Below, in pieces: positions 51,859-60,947 of a stretch of DNA of 64,000 nucleotides. The stretch lies in the NCBI RefSeq assembly GCF_004134825.1, contig NZ_SDPN01000013.1, forward strand, positions 33,297 to 97,296, read 5' to 3'. How positions within the stretch are numbered: position 1 is the stretch's first letter; each line of letters starts with the position of its first letter. The DNA comes from Agromyces albus (GTDB lineage: Bacteria > Actinomycetota > Actinomycetes > Actinomycetales > Microbacteriaceae). The translations under genes were made by a program, and so were the position numbers. The notes under the pieces are model-generated. The model saw only the letters and a program-made list of their open reading frames with translations, made no database searches and was not told the origin of the DNA.

Positions 51859-52644
51859 GTGCACACGAGCGATCACTCCATCGGTCGCGGCCTGCTCTAC
51901 CGCCTCTACCAGAACCGGTTGCGGCGAGGACTCGATACGAGCTCCGTTCCGCGCCACATCGCGATGATCATCGACGGCAACCGTCGCTGGGCGAAGCAGC
52001 TCGGCTACGACTCGGCCGCCCACGGCCACCGCGCGGGCGCCGCGAAGATGCGCGAGTTCCTCGAGTGGTGCGACGACCTCGGCATCACCACGGTCACGCT
52101 CTACCTGCTCTCGAGCGACAACCTCGGCAACCGGCCCTCGAGCGAGCTCGCCGACCTCATCGAGATCATCGCCGAGCTCGCCGAGGAGCTCTCGCACTAT
52201 CGCGACTGGCGCGTCCAGCATGTCGGGTCGGATGCCGGGCTGCCCGAGCCGCTCGTCGCCGCCCTCGATGCCGCTGAGCATCGCACCGCCGACAAGCGCG
52301 GCCTGCACGTGAACCTCGCCGTCGGCTACGGCGGCCGCAAGGAGATCACCGATGCGATGCGCTCGATCGTCGCGGCACACCATGCCGAGGGACGCAGCCT
52401 CGAAGACCTCGCCGAGCGACTCACCCCCGACCTCATCGGCGAGCATCTCTACACGGGCGGCCAGCCCGACCCCGATCTCGTGATCCGCACGTCGGGGGAG
52501 CAGCGCCTCAGCGATTTCATGCTCTGGCAGGCGGCGCACAGCGAGTTCTACTTCGTCGAGGCGCTCGGCCCCGACCTGCGAAAAGTCGACTTCCTGAGGG
52601 CACTTCGCGACTATGCGAAGCGGCATCGTCGATTCGGCGGGTGA
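51859..52644 (+). CDS. uppS: Isoprenyl transferase (Z-prenyl diphosphate synthase)
   Basis: Adds isopentenyl units in cis to make the polyprenyl diphosphate carrier for cell-wall sugars. The substrate P-loop is HIAMIIDGNRRWAKQLG with the metal-binding Asp39. HGHRAGAAKMREFLEWC, LYLLSSDNLGNRP, LHVNLAVGYGGRKEI and PDLVIRTSGEQRLSDFMLWQ are the remaining signatures. 261 aa. Whether the product is C50 or C55 cannot be read. GTG start, leaderless. Confidence 0.95.
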   Translation: MHTSDHSIGRGLLYRLYQNRLRRGLDTSSVPRHIAMIIDGNRRWAKQLGYDSAAHGHRAGAAKMREFLEWCDDLGITTVTLYLLSSDNLGNRPSSELADLIEIIAELAEELSHYRDWRVQHVGSDAGLPEPLVAALDAAEHRTADKRGLHVNLAVGYGGRKEITDAMRSIVAAHHAEGRSLEDLAERLTPDLIGEHLYTGGQPDPDLVIRTSGEQRLSDFMLWQAAHSEFYFVEALGPDLRKVDFLRALRDYAKRHRRFGG

Positions 52645-52695
52645 TCGGGCCGTTCGTTCTGTCACAATATGCCTCGGAGAAGGGGGCACACCCAC

Positions 52696-53814
52696 GTGAC
52701 CATCGACGAATTCAACGCCGGATTCACCGACGAGCCGGGATACCTCGACTACGCTCGCGTCGGCCCGCTCTCGACGTCTGCCGCCGAGGAGGCGCTCGCC
52801 TTCACGCAAGTGCTGCAGCGAGCGCGGCACGGCAGCCTCGACGCCTTCGCCGAGCAGGATGCGCGGCTTCGCGCGGCGGCATCCGCCGTGACGGGGTTCC
52901 CTGCCGACGCGATCGTCTTCCAGCCCAACACGACGCAAGGCATCATGCACGCCATGTTCGGCCTCACGGGCGGTGTGCTGTTGTCGGCCGACGAGTTCCC
53001 GAGCCTGCCGATCGCGGCGGTGCGCGCCATGGAGGCGCTGCACACCGTGCAGCCCACGTGGCTTGAGACCGATCACGGCAAGGTCACGCCGGGGCAGATC
53101 CGAGCGCAGCTCGAGTCGAACGTCGCCGCCGTCGCGGTGAGCCTCGTCGATGCGCGCACCGGGTACCTCAGCGACATCGAGGGAATCCGGCAGGTGATCG
53201 GCGATCGGCTGCTGATCGTCGATGCCATCCAGGGCTTCGGCGTGGTCGACGCGCCGTGGGAGGCCGCCGACGTTGTGCTGAGCGGCGGGCAGAAGTGGTG
53301 CCGCGCGGGCTGGGGCACCGGGATCATGGCGCTGTCGTCGCGCGCACTCGAGCGGCTCACGCCGGTGTTCTCGGGGTTCTCGGGCACCGAGGAGGCCGAA
53401 CCCTGGGGCGAGGTTCCGCCGCCGGCATCCGACGCCCGGGCGTTCCGCGTCTCGAACCCCGACCCGATCGGCGAGGCGCGACTCGCCGCGTCGCTCGAGG
53501 AGATCGCCCGTGTCGGGGTGCCGGCGATCAATGCCGCCGTCGCCGAACGCGCGAGCCGCGTCATCGACCTGGCCGACGAGTTCGCCATCGCGGTCGTCTC
53601 GTCGCGCGACGAACAGGAGCGTGCCGGTCTGGTCGTGCTCGAGCCGCCCGCCGAGCAGGTGACGCTGCTCACCGCCTCGCTGCACAACCACGGGGTCACC
53701 GCCACGACGCGGCAGGGGCGGGTGCGACTGAGCGTGCACTCGGGCACGTCGGGCGAGACGCTCGAGATGCTGCGTGCGGCGTTCGTGTCGTACAGCTCGG
53801 CGGCGAGGTACTGA
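52696..53814 (+). CDS. Class V aminotransferase / cysteine-desulfurase-fold protein
   Basis: A fold-type I PLP enzyme of the aminotransferase class V family, 372 aa. VFQPNTTQGIMHAMFGL and SLVDARTGYLSDI lie early. The PLP-binding Asp is in LLIVDAIQGFGVVD, and the Schiff-base lysine is in LSGGQKWCRAGWG. The final RVRLSVHSGTSGETLEML is a typical small-domain end. No desulfurase catalytic-cysteine loop is evident, so it is more likely an aminotransferase or lyase of unknown substrate. GTG 52696 is preferred (ggagaaggggg upstream, TGTCACAAT promoter); an ATG nine codons earlier is in frame. Confidence 0.83.
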   Translation: MTIDEFNAGFTDEPGYLDYARVGPLSTSAAEEALAFTQVLQRARHGSLDAFAEQDARLRAAASAVTGFPADAIVFQPNTTQGIMHAMFGLTGGVLLSADEFPSLPIAAVRAMEALHTVQPTWLETDHGKVTPGQIRAQLESNVAAVAVSLVDARTGYLSDIEGIRQVIGDRLLIVDAIQGFGVVDAPWEAADVVLSGGQKWCRAGWGTGIMALSSRALERLTPVFSGFSGTEEAEPWGEVPPPASDARAFRVSNPDPIGEARLAASLEEIARVGVPAINAAVAERASRVIDLADEFAIAVVSSRDEQERAGLVVLEPPAEQVTLLTASLHNHGVTATTRQGRVRLSVHSGTSGETLEMLRAAFVSYSSAARY

Positions 53815-53942
53815 GCGCGTCGCGTCGGCGACAGGGCGCGCGTTCGGCGTGCAGCTCGCGACATTCGCGTCCGCATGTGAACGACGCGTGACACCCGCAT
53901 GACATTCTGCGTGTCGATGGCGCGGATTCGGCAACGCCGAAG

Positions 53943-53948
53943 TACGGT
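53943..53948 (+). promoter_or_regulatory. Candidate -10 box for phoH
   Basis: TACGGT, predicting a start near 53955 and a leader of about 99 nt. The rest of the 239-bp gap upstream (53815-53942) shows no gene or clear motif. Confidence 0.4.
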
Positions 53949-53955
53949 CGGAGAC

Positions 53956-53974
53956 ATCAGGCAAGGTGCCTGAT
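53956..53974 (+). promoter_or_regulatory. Hairpin at the inferred phoH transcript 5' end
   Basis: atcaggca-agg-tgcctgat, perfect 8-bp arms, starting at about +1 of the inferred transcript. It could protect the 5' end or be an operator. Confidence 0.45.
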
Positions 53975-54023
53975 CGAGTCGGCTCGTGAACCGCTCGTAG
54001 GAGGATCGCCGGCCGGCCGAGAG

Positions 54024-54040
54024 CCGAGCGGAACGCTCGG
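54024..54040 (+). promoter_or_regulatory. Hairpin abutting the phoH ribosome site
   Basis: ccgagcg-gaa-cgctcgg, perfect 7-bp arms ending next to the Shine-Dalgarno ggcaggag (54041-54048). It may tune initiation. Confidence 0.45.
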
Positions 54041-54053
54041 GGCAGGAGCGGTC

Positions 54054-55436
54054 GTGGCTTCAGTTGAAACCTCCAAGTCCGTCGGTCGAACCGCGGGTGG
54101 CGCCAAGGCGCAATCCGGCGAGGCGACGCCTGTGCACGATGCGCAAGCGGTGCGGACGTACGTGCTCGACACTTCGGTGCTCCTCTCGGACCCGAAGGCG
54201 CTGTTCCGATTCGCCGAGCATGCCGTGGTGCTGCCCGTCGTGGTGATCACGGAACTCGAGTCGAAGCGCAACCATCCTGAGATCGGGTACTTCGCACGGC
54301 AGTCGCTGCGAATCCTCGACGAACTGCGAATCGAACACGAGCGCCTCGACTTCCCGATCCCGGTGGGTGAGGGCGGATCGCTGCGGGTCGAGCTCAACCA
54401 CTCGAATCCGTCGGTGCTGCCGAGCGGGCTCCAGCTCGGCGACAACGACTCGCGCATCCTCGCGTGCGCGATGAACCTCGCGAACGACGGCGTCGCCGTG
54501 ACCGTGGTCTCGAAAGACCTGCCGTTGCGCGTCAAGGCGGCATCGATCGGCCTCGACGCCCAGGAGTACCGCGCCGAGCTCGCGATCGACTCAGGCTGGA
54601 GCGGCATGGCCGAGCTCTCGCTCGGATCGAACGACATGGCCAAGCTCTACGAGCACGAGGTGATGACGACCGCGGCCGTCGCAGACCTGCCCGTGAACAC
54701 GGGCGTCGTGATCCACTCGGAGCGAGGGTCTGCACTCGGCCGCGTCGTCGGCGAGCACGAGGTGAAGCTCGTGCGCGGCGATCGCGACGTCTTCGGCGTG
54801 CACGGCCGATCGGCCGAGCAGCGGCTCGCGATCGACCTGCTCCTCGACCCCGAGATCGGCATCCTCTCGCTCGGTGGGCGCGCAGGCACCGGAAAGTCGG
54901 CGCTCGCCCTGTGTGCGGGCCTCGAGATGGTGCTCGAGCGCCAGCAGCACAAGAAGATCATGGTGTTCCGCCCGCTCTACGCCGTGGGCGGCCAGGAGCT
55001 CGGCTACCTGCCCGGCGACCAGGGCGAGAAGATGAACCCCTGGGGGCAAGCGGTGTTCGACACCCTCGGCTCGGTGGTCTCCGACAACGTGCTCGAGGAG
55101 GTCATCGATCGCGGCATCCTCGAGGTGCTGCCGCTCACCCACATCCGCGGCCGCTCGTTGCACGACGCGTTCGTGATCGTCGACGAGGCGCAATCGCTCG
55201 AACGCAACGTGCTGCTCACCGTGCTCTCCCGCATCGGGCAGAACTCGCGGGTCGTGCTCACGCACGATGTCGCCCAGCGCGACAACCTCCGGGTCGGACG
55301 CCATGACGGCGTCGCGAGCGTGATCGAGACGCTGAAGGGGCATCCGCTCTTCGCCCACATCACCCTCACCCGCTCGGAGCGCTCAGCGATCGCCGCGCTC
55401 GTCTCGGAGATGCTCGACGGCGCCGAGCTGAACTAG
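54054..55436 (+). CDS. PIN domain-PhoH family ATPase (YlaK-like)
   Basis: A two-domain RNA-linked protein, 460 aa. The PIN nuclease domain (residues about 33-165) has acidic metal ligands Asp39 ([10 protein letters not shown]), Asp130/Asp132 ([12 protein letters not shown]) and Asp154 ([10 protein letters not shown]). After a TRAM/OB-like linker the PhoH ATPase has Walker [14 protein letters not shown] (about 273-285), [14 protein letters not shown] and Walker [14 protein letters not shown]. Mycobacterial PhoH2 with the same layout unwinds and cuts RNA. GTG start with ggcaggag. It has a structured leader. Confidence 0.92.
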   Translation: MASVETSKSVGRTAGGAKAQSGEATPVHDAQAVRTYVLDTSVLLSDPKALFRFAEHAVVLPVVVITELESKRNHPEIGYFARQSLRILDELRIEHERLDFPIPVGEGGSLRVELNHSNPSVLPSGLQLGDNDSRILACAMNLANDGVAVTVVSKDLPLRVKAASIGLDAQEYRAELAIDSGWSGMAELSLGSNDMAKLYEHEVMTTAAVADLPVNTGVVIHSERGSALGRVVGEHEVKLVRGDRDVFGVHGRSAEQRLAIDLLLDPEIGILSLGGRAGTGKSALALCAGLEMVLERQQHKKIMVFRPLYAVGGQELGYLPGDQGEKMNPWGQAVFDTLGSVVSDNVLEEVIDRGILEVLPLTHIRGRSLHDAFVIVDEAQSLERNVLLTVLSRIGQNSRVVLTHDVAQRDNLRVGRHDGVASVIETLKGHPLFAHITLTRSERSAIAALVSEMLDGAELN

Positions 55437-55446
55437 CGCGAGCGCC

Positions 55447-55486
55447 GAGCGCTCGGGCGGCCGCCAAGGCGAACGCCCGAGCGCTC
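55447..55486. terminator. Bidirectional terminator, phoH/SRPBCC
   Basis: Perfect 13-bp arms (gagcgctcgggcg and complement) around a 14-nt loop, 10 nt after the phoH stop. The right arm overlaps the stop of the SRPBCC gene. Confidence 0.75.
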
Positions 55487-56000
55487 ACGCGCGTGCGAGG
55501 TGCGGGGCGAGGCGGTCGATCGTCGCGTTCATGCCCGGCTCGACCCCCAGCGCGTACCACTCACGCACGCGGGCGTCGGGCACGCTCTCGGCGAACCCGA
55601 AGTGCAGCCGCAGGCGGGTCGTGTCGCCGATCGCTTCGAGTTCGATCGTCACGATCGGCACGCGGTCGAGACCGTCGGGGTCCTCTGGATCGATCGGGGG
55701 CCAGCCACCGACTGCGCCCCACGAGAAGACGAGGCGCGAAGGCTCGACGATCTCGCGGTAGACGCCGCCGGTGACGTATGAGCGGGCCTCGTCGTTCTGC
55801 TCGACGAGGAACACGCGCCAGGCGCCGCCGATCCGGAGGTCGACGGTCGACGGATGCTCCGCCGACGGAGCCACCCCGGCGAACCAGTGCAGCTGTGCGG
55901 GGTCGGTCCAGGCGCGGAAGACCAGCTCACGCGGGGCATCGAGGTGCCGCACGATGCTGAATCTGCGTCTCGTGCCGGTCGGGCGCTCCGTGTCGGTCAT
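55485..56000 (-). CDS. SRPBCC (AHSA1-like) domain protein
   Basis: A START-like lipid/ligand-cavity protein, 171 aa. It begins RRFSIVRHLDAPRELVFRAWTDPAQLHWF, typical of AHSA1-type SRPBCC proteins. GGAWRVFLVEQND, GGVYREIVEPSRLVFSW and VTIELEAIGDTTRLRLHF follow the helix-grip fold. Ligand unknown. gaaggagga precedes ATG, which overlaps the ArsR stop (ATGA), so the regulator and this protein are made together. Such ArsR-SRPBCC pairs are widespread in actinobacteria. Confidence 0.88.
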   Translation of the reverse strand: MTDTERPTGTRRRFSIVRHLDAPRELVFRAWTDPAQLHWFAGVAPSAEHPSTVDLRIGGAWRVFLVEQNDEARSYVTGGVYREIVEPSRLVFSWGAVGGWPPIDPEDPDGLDRVPIVTIELEAIGDTTRLRLHFGFAESVPDARVREWYALGVEPGMNATIDRLAPHLARA

Positions 56001-56338
56001 GACTCCTCCTTCTCGGCCGAACGGCCCATGATGATGTTCAGATGCGTGTCGAGGGCGTCGAGGCGGCCTTCGAAGAACTTCCGGTACGTCGACATCCACT
56101 CGTCGATCTCTTCGAGCGGTTTCGTCTCGAGTCGGCACGGACGCCATTGGGCGTCGCGCCCCTTGGTCACGAGCCCGGCCCGCTCGAGCACCTTCAGGTG
56201 CCGCGAGATCGCAGGAAGGCTCATGTCGTGGGGAGCTGCGAGTTCGCCGACCGTCGCCTCGCCCGCCGCGAGTCGCGCGAGCATCGCGCGTCGCGTCGGG
56301 TCAGCAAGGGCCGCGAAGATGGTGCTCAACTCGTCCAC
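55997..56338 (-). CDS. ArsR-family regulator paired with SRPBCC protein
   Basis: A minimal winged-helix ArsR regulator, 113 aa. DELSTIFAALADPTRRAMLARLAAGEATVGELAAPHDMSLPAISRHLKVLERAGLV, read in pieces, gives helices 1-4 and the recognition helix; the wing is VTKGRDAQWRPCRLE. Only one cysteine is present and no metal-site motif. GTG start with aaagga. A perfect palindrome at 56359-56380 lies at its promoter, and the following SRPBCC gene is coupled, so autorepression of the pair is likely. Confidence 0.88.
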   Translation of the reverse strand: MDELSTIFAALADPTRRAMLARLAAGEATVGELAAPHDMSLPAISRHLKVLERAGLVTKGRDAQWRPCRLETKPLEEIDEWMSTYRKFFEGRLDALDTHLNIIMGRSAEKEES

Positions 56339-56358
56339 GGTGTAGTTGCATCCTTTGT

Positions 56359-56380
56359 TAATTAACGAACGCGTTAATTA
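56359..56380. promoter_or_regulatory. ArsR operator
   Basis: taattaacg-aacg-cgttaatta, perfect 9-bp AT-rich arms, 21 bp upstream of the ArsR GTG. It is unusually AT-rich for this genome and has the size of an ArsR dimer site. Confidence 0.75.
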
Positions 56381-56407
56381 CAGCAGAGTCGACGAAGAGC
56401 CGCAAGG

Positions 56408-56475
56408 CGAACGCGTCACTTCCCGACGCGGATGGCGCGATTGGACCACGTGGAGGTCGGGAAGTGACGCGTTCG
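56408..56475. terminator. 20-bp perfect inverted repeat downstream of fumC
   Basis: Left arm 56408-56427 and right arm 56456-56475 match perfectly over 20 bp, with a 28-nt loop holding ccacgtgg. It lies 32 nt past the fumC stop and before the ArsR promoter. Simplest reading: a terminator or insulator. Its cgaacgcgt core also occurs in the nearby operator. Confidence 0.55.
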
Positions 56476-56506
56476 AAGAGTGCGGGCGTGTTGGAGACTG
56501 AGCGCG

Positions 56507-57919
56507 TCAGGCTTGTGGTGGGCGCGTCATCGAGAGCAGGTCGAGGGCCTTGTCGAGCTGCTCTTCGGAGAGCTCGCCGCGCTCGACGTAGCCGAGGTCG
56601 ATGACGGCCTCGCGTACGGTGATGCCCTGCGCCACCGAGTGCTTCGCGATCTTCGCTGCGGCCTCGTAGCCGATGAGCTTGTTGAGCGGTGTGACGATCG
56701 AGGGCGACATGCCGGCGAGGGCGCTCGTGCGCTCGATGTTGGCCTCGAGCCCGTCGATCGTCTTGTCGGCGAGCGCGCGAACGGAGTTCGAGAGGAGGCG
56801 GATCGACTCGAGCAACGCCGTGCCCATGACGGGGATCTGCACGTTGAGTTCGAAGGATCCGGATGCCCCGGCCCACGCGATCGTCGCGTCGTTGCCGATG
56901 ACCCGCGACGCGACCATGAGCACGGCCTCGGGGATGACGGGGTTGACCTTGCCCGGCATGATCGAGGATCCGGGTTGCAGGTCGGGGATGTTCAGCTCGC
57001 CGAGGCCGGTGTTCGGACCCGAGCCCATCCACCGGATGTCGTTGGCGATCTTCGTGAGGCTCACGGCGATCGTGCGGAGTGCGCCCGAGGCGTCGACGAG
57101 CCCGTCGCGGTTGGCTTGCGCCTCGAAGTGGTCGACCGCTTCGGTGATCGGCAGCTCGGTCTCCTGCTGGAGGAGCTCGATGACCAGCTGCGGGAAACCG
57201 GCCGGGGTGTTGATGCCCGTGCCGACGGCGGTGCCGCCGAGCGGCACCTCGGCGACGCGGGGGAGCGCCGAGCGCACCCGCTCGATGCCGAGGCGCATCT
57301 GGCGCGCGTAGCCGCCGAACTCCTGGCCGAGGGTGACCGGGGTGGCGTCCATGAGGTGCGTGCGGCCGGCCTTCACGACGCCCGACCACGCGTCGGCTTT
57401 GGCCTCGAGCGAGACGGCGAGGTGGTCGAGCGACGGGATGAGATCGTCGATGAGCGCCGCGGTGACGGCGATGTGCACCGAGGTCGGGAACACGTCGTTC
57501 GAGGACTGCGAGGCGTTGACGTGATCGTTCGGATGCACTGGCGCGCCGAGCTTCTCGGTCGCGATCGTCGCGAGCACCTCGTTCATGTTCATGTTCGAGG
57601 AGGTGCCGGAGCCCGTTTGGTAGACGTCGACCGGGAAGTGCTCGACGGCATCGTGGCGACCCTCGATGACCTCGTCGGCCGCCTCTTCGATGGCCCTCGC
57701 GATGTCGGCGTCGAGCACGCCGAGCCGGGCGTTCGCCTGCGCCGCGGCCTTCTTGATGCGGGCGAGCGCCTGGAGCTGCTGGATCTCGAGACCGGAGCCC
57801 GAGATCGGGAAGTTCTCGACGGCACGTTGCGTCTGCGCACGGTACAGCGCCGATGCGGGCACCCGCACCTCGCCCATCGTGTCGTGTTCGATCCGATAGT
57901 CGGCGGGGTTGTCCACCAC
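56507..57919 (-). CDS. fumC: Fumarate hydratase class II
   Basis: Interconverts fumarate and malate in the TCA cycle; the iron-free, oxygen-stable form. Signature [15 protein letters not shown], substrate contacts [15 protein letters not shown] and [13 protein letters not shown], and the catalytic region around [16 protein letters not shown]. 470 aa. Its GTG start is followed by a second GTG; aaaggga lies upstream. Carbonic anhydrase precedes it by 59 nt on the same strand, so hydration enzymes for CO2 and fumarate share the locus. Confidence 0.96.
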   Translation of the reverse strand: MVDNPADYRIEHDTMGEVRVPASALYRAQTQRAVENFPISGSGLEIQQLQALARIKKAAAQANARLGVLDADIARAIEEAADEVIEGRHDAVEHFPVDVYQTGSGTSSNMNMNEVLATIATEKLGAPVHPNDHVNASQSSNDVFPTSVHIAVTAALIDDLIPSLDHLAVSLEAKADAWSGVVKAGRTHLMDATPVTLGQEFGGYARQMRLGIERVRSALPRVAEVPLGGTAVGTGINTPAGFPQLVIELLQQETELPITEAVDHFEAQANRDGLVDASGALRTIAVSLTKIANDIRWMGSGPNTGLGELNIPDLQPGSSIMPGKVNPVIPEAVLMVASRVIGNDATIAWAGASGSFELNVQIPVMGTALLESIRLLSNSVRALADKTIDGLEANIERTSALAGMSPSIVTPLNKLIGYEAAAKIAKHSVAQGITVREAVIDLGYVERGELSEEQLDKALDLLSMTRPPQA

Positions 57920-57978
57920 GGTGTGATCCCTTTCGGTTGCGTGCCGGGCCCTCCCGGCGGGAGCCGCGAATGCGGCGG

Positions 57979-58635
57979 TCAGATGCGTCCGACGACGATG
58001 TCAGTCTCGGCGCGCCCTTCGAGCAAGCGGTAGTTCGCGCCGACGATAGCCAGCGTACCGGCTGCGATCGCGTCGCTGATCATCTCGGAGCTCTCGAGCA
58101 GCTCGGCGACCGTGTCGCGCAGATGCTCCCGTCCGACGAAGCCCGCGTCGACGTGGTCGCGCTCGATCGGCAGGGCGGGGTCGCCGCCCGCAACTCGCCG
58201 CACAGCCGGCACGATGCGCGACACGATCGAGTTGATGTGGGCCGGCAGCGGCGCTGCATCGGGTGTCTGGGACTCGATCGCCGCGAGCACGGCGCCGCAC
58301 TCGTCGTGACCGAGCACGAGGATGAGGGGCACGCCGAGCACGCCCACCGCGTATTCGAGCGAGCCGAGCACCGAGTCGGAGATGACCTGGCCCGCGTTGC
58401 GCACGACGAAGGCGTCGCCGAGGCCGACGTCGAAGATGATCTCGGCCGAGAGCCGGGAATCGCTGCAGCCGAAGATCGCGACGAGCGGCCGCTGCCGCGC
58501 CGCGAGTGCGGTGCGGTGGTCGACGTCTTGCCGCGGATGCTGCGGCTCGCCGGCGACGAATCGCTCGTTGCCTCGCCGCAGCTCACGCCAGGTGGCAGCC
58601 GGCGTGTCGGGACGTTCGGTCGACTGGTCGCTCAC
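57979..58635 (-). CDS. Beta-class carbonic anhydrase
   Basis: Interconverts CO2 and bicarbonate. Zinc ligands are Cys57 (FGCSDSR), His110 and Cys113 (LGHDECGAV), and the Asp59-Arg61 dyad is present. [22 protein letters not shown] is the other conserved block. 218 aa, no signal peptide, so cytoplasmic. GTG start with gagagga. It sits between DUF4245 and fumC on the same strand and is probably in one transcript with them. Confidence 0.94.
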   Translation of the reverse strand: MSDQSTERPDTPAATWRELRRGNERFVAGEPQHPRQDVDHRTALAARQRPLVAIFGCSDSRLSAEIIFDVGLGDAFVVRNAGQVISDSVLGSLEYAVGVLGVPLILVLGHDECGAVLAAIESQTPDAAPLPAHINSIVSRIVPAVRRVAGGDPALPIERDHVDAGFVGREHLRDTVAELLESSEMISDAIAAGTLAIVGANYRLLEGRAETDIVVGRI

Positions 58636-58688
58636 GGGGTCCTCTCAGTGCTGTGCGTCGTCGGTGTGGTCGGTGCTGTGCTCGATGA

Positions 58689-59330
58689 TCAACGCTGTGC
58701 TTCGACGGTGGGCGTGAGTGCAGCGGCGATCGTCTCGAACTCATCGGTCGTGGCCGTGCCGATCAGCACGAAGGTGTTGCCGCCCGCCTCGGTCACGAGG
58801 CCGTAGCGGGCGTTGCCCACGTCGTCGTTCGATTCGCGGTTGTCGTACACGGTCCAGTCGATGCCGTCGATCGTGGTGGTTCCGGTCGCGAGCGTTCTTT
58901 CGAGCAGGCCGGCGACCCACGTGGGATTCGCCTCGAGGCCCTGGTACATGCCGACGTACTCGTCGCTCGGCGTGAGGTATCCGGCGTACCACGCGGTGAC
59001 GCCGTCAGCCTCGCTCTTGCGCAGCTCGGCCGCGTTCGCGCGCCACCCCTCGGGAAGATCGGGCACCGCGAGAGGGTCGGAGCTCGCAATCTGCGCCTGC
59101 TCGGCGACCGCCGCGACGTCGATGTCGGGCTCGATGGGAGTGTCGCTGCGCGGCACGAGCAGCACGAGGACGAGCATCACGATGAGGCTCGCACCGAGGG
59201 CGAGCACGAGGTTCTTGAGGGTCTGGCGCTGGCGGTGCAGGCGGGAGTTCTCGGCCAGGCGGGCCGCGGTCTCTTCGGGCGTCTCGGGCCGGCCGAGTTC
59301 GGCGACGACCCGCGGCGGTCGCGTGGCCAT
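58689..59330 (-). CDS. DUF4245 membrane-anchored protein
   Basis: An actinobacterial protein of unknown role, 213 aa. A cytoplasmic head (about 40 residues) leads to one helix (LVLALGASLIVMLVLVLLVP) and an extracytoplasmic domain with LPEGWRANAAELRKSEADGVTAWYAGYLTPSDEYVGM. The end VTEAGGNTFVLIGTATTDEFETIAAAL resembles a lipoprotein-type sensor fold. Its ATG shares a base with the xseB TGA, so it is coupled to exonuclease VII genes, a conserved arrangement. Confidence 0.85.
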   Translation of the reverse strand: MATRPPRVVAELGRPETPEETAARLAENSRLHRQRQTLKNLVLALGASLIVMLVLVLLVPRSDTPIEPDIDVAAVAEQAQIASSDPLAVPDLPEGWRANAAELRKSEADGVTAWYAGYLTPSDEYVGMYQGLEANPTWVAGLLERTLATGTTTIDGIDWTVYDNRESNDDVGNARYGLVTEAGGNTFVLIGTATTDEFETIAAALTPTVEAQR

Positions 59331-59572
59331 CAGCGTTCGCCGGCGTGGTCGGACGCCGCGCGGGCCGCGCTGCCCGCACGCGCCGCGTCGAGTCGCGCCT
59401 TCGCTCCGATGAGCCACTCCTCGCAGCGCGCGGCGAGCGCCTCGCCGCGTTCCCACAGCGCGAGCGACTGCTCGAGGGTCGCCGAGCCCTGCTCGAGTTC
59501 GCCGACGACGCGCACGAGCTCGTCGCGGGCCTGTTCGTAGCTCAGCTCGGCGACATCGGGCGTGGAGGACAT
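59330..59572 (-). CDS. xseB: Exodeoxyribonuclease VII small subunit
   Basis: A short helical protein that binds XseA in multiple copies to make exonuclease [48 protein letters not shown] covers the whole XseB domain, read in pieces. 80 aa. I choose ATG 59572: TAGAAT lies 7 nt before it, partly inside the xseA stop region, and no Shine-Dalgarno is seen. An ATG three codons upstream would fall within the -10 box. Confidence 0.9.
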   Translation of the reverse strand: MSSTPDVAELSYEQARDELVRVVGELEQGSATLEQSLALWERGEALAARCEEWLIGAKARLDAARAGSAARAASDHAGER

Positions 59573-59579
59573 GGCATCC

Positions 59580-59585
59580 ATTCTA
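59580..59585 (-). promoter_or_regulatory. Possible -10 box for xseB inside the xseA end
   Basis: TAGAAT on the minus strand overlaps the xseA stop codon TAG and precedes xseB ATG by 7 nt, so xseB may have its own leaderless transcript besides read-through. Confidence 0.4.
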
Positions 59586-60899
59586 TTCGGGGCCACCGGC
59601 ACGCTTCGCCGCGGAGTCGGCCGCAGAGCCGGCGGCGGAGCCAGCCGCAGGGCTGGCCGCAGAGTCGGCCGCCGGTGCCCGGTGATCGGGCACTTCGCCG
59701 CGAGAGACGGCGGCGATCGCGCCCTCGGCGAGGGTGACGACGAGTTGCGTGCCGTCGGGCGCTGCCGACGGGTCTCGCACCACGTGTCCGTCGGCGCCCT
59801 GCACGATCGCGTAGCCGCGATCGAGCGTGGCTTGCGGCGAGAGGGATCGCAGTCGCGTTCGCAACTCGGCCGTGCTCGACGTGGCTCGTTCGAGCGTGCG
59901 ATCGATGAGCTCGGCGCCGCGCGCGACCCACCTCGTGAGGTCTTCGGCGCGGCGGTCGACGATCCACGAGGTGTCGGCGAGCGCCGGACGCGAGCGGAGG
60001 TGGCCGATGCGGTCGATCTCCCGGCCGAGGATGGCCGTGAGCCGCATGCTGAGCCGCGCTCGCGCCTGCTCGATGCGCACGAGCTCCTCGCTGATGTCGG
60101 GCACCACGCGCTTGGCGGCATCCGTGGGCGTCGATGCCCTGAGATCGGCCACCTCGTCGAGCAGCGGCCGGTCGGCCTCGTGCCCGATGGCCGAGACGAT
60201 GGGGGTGGATGCCGCCGCAGCAGCACGCACGAGGCGTTCATCGCTGAAGCCCAGCAGGTTCTGGAAGTCGCCGCCGCCGCGAGCGATGATGATGACGTGC
60301 ACGTCGGGATCGGCGTCGAGCCGCTTGATCGCGGCGATGACCTCGGGCACCGTGCGGTCGCCCTGCACCGCCGCATGTACAACCCGGAAGTCGACGGCGG
60401 GCCAGCGGAGCCTGGCGTTGCGCAGCACATCGTGCTCGGCGTCGCTGTCTTTGCCGGTGATGAGGCCAACGACGCCGGGCAGGAACGGCAGTCGCCGCTT
60501 GCGTGAGGCGTCGAACAGCCCTTCGGCGGCGAGTGCGGTGCGCAGCCGCTCGAGTCGCTCGAGCAGGTCGCCGAGGCCCACGTGCTTGAGCTCGAAGACC
60601 TGCATCGAGAGCGAGCCGCCCTTGACCCACCAGTTCGGCTTCACGAGGGCGATCACCCGGTCGCCCGCCTTGAACTGCTCGGTGAAGCGGGCTCGCACCG
60701 ACGACCAGACCTGGAACGACAGGGTCGCGTCGGCGTCGAGGTCTTTCAGCTTGCCGTAGACGTTGCCGGCCGAGACGCCCCATTGCGTGATCTCGCCCTC
60801 GACCCAGACCGTGCCGAGTCGGTCGATGTATTGCTTGAGCTTGCCCGAGAGCAGAGCGACCGGCCACGGCGCGTCACGTGTCGCCGGTGCATCCGTCAT
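59583..60899 (-). CDS. xseA: Exodeoxyribonuclease VII large subunit
   Basis: The catalytic subunit that degrades single-stranded DNA. The N-terminal OB fold is [42 protein letters not shown] begins the catalytic domain, and [19 protein letters not shown] plus [28 protein letters not shown] carry conserved acidic and His residues. DRGYAIVQ lies near the end. 438 aa. The last 35 residues are a repeated Ser/Ala/Gly tail not typical of the family. ATG 60899 with gggaggcc. Confidence 0.94.
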   Translation of the reverse strand: MTDAPATRDAPWPVALLSGKLKQYIDRLGTVWVEGEITQWGVSAGNVYGKLKDLDADATLSFQVWSSVRARFTEQFKAGDRVIALVKPNWWVKGGSLSMQVFELKHVGLGDLLERLERLRTALAAEGLFDASRKRRLPFLPGVVGLITGKDSDAEHDVLRNARLRWPAVDFRVVHAAVQGDRTVPEVIAAIKRLDADPDVHVIIIARGGGDFQNLLGFSDERLVRAAAAASTPIVSAIGHEADRPLLDEVADLRASTPTDAAKRVVPDISEELVRIEQARARLSMRLTAILGREIDRIGHLRSRPALADTSWIVDRRAEDLTRWVARGAELIDRTLERATSSTAELRTRLRSLSPQATLDRGYAIVQGADGHVVRDPSAAPDGTQLVVTLAEGAIAAVSRGEVPDHRAPAADSAASPAAGSAAGSAADSAAKRAGGPE

Positions 60900-60934
60900 C
60901 TGGCCTCCCAGCCTTTGGGTCCATCTGAGCCGCG

Positions 60935-60940
60935 TAGGAT
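60935..60940 (+). promoter_or_regulatory. -10 box, leaderless ispH
   Basis: TAGGAT followed by gggcatc and the GTG at 60948. Confidence 0.5.
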
Positions 60941-60947
60941 GGGCATC

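Noticed and set aside
50677..53964. A 1095-codon minus-strand frame over uppS and the aminotransferase
   Set aside because: It has no family motif, is Arg/Ala-rich and is antisense to two well-supported genes: a typical high-GC shadow.
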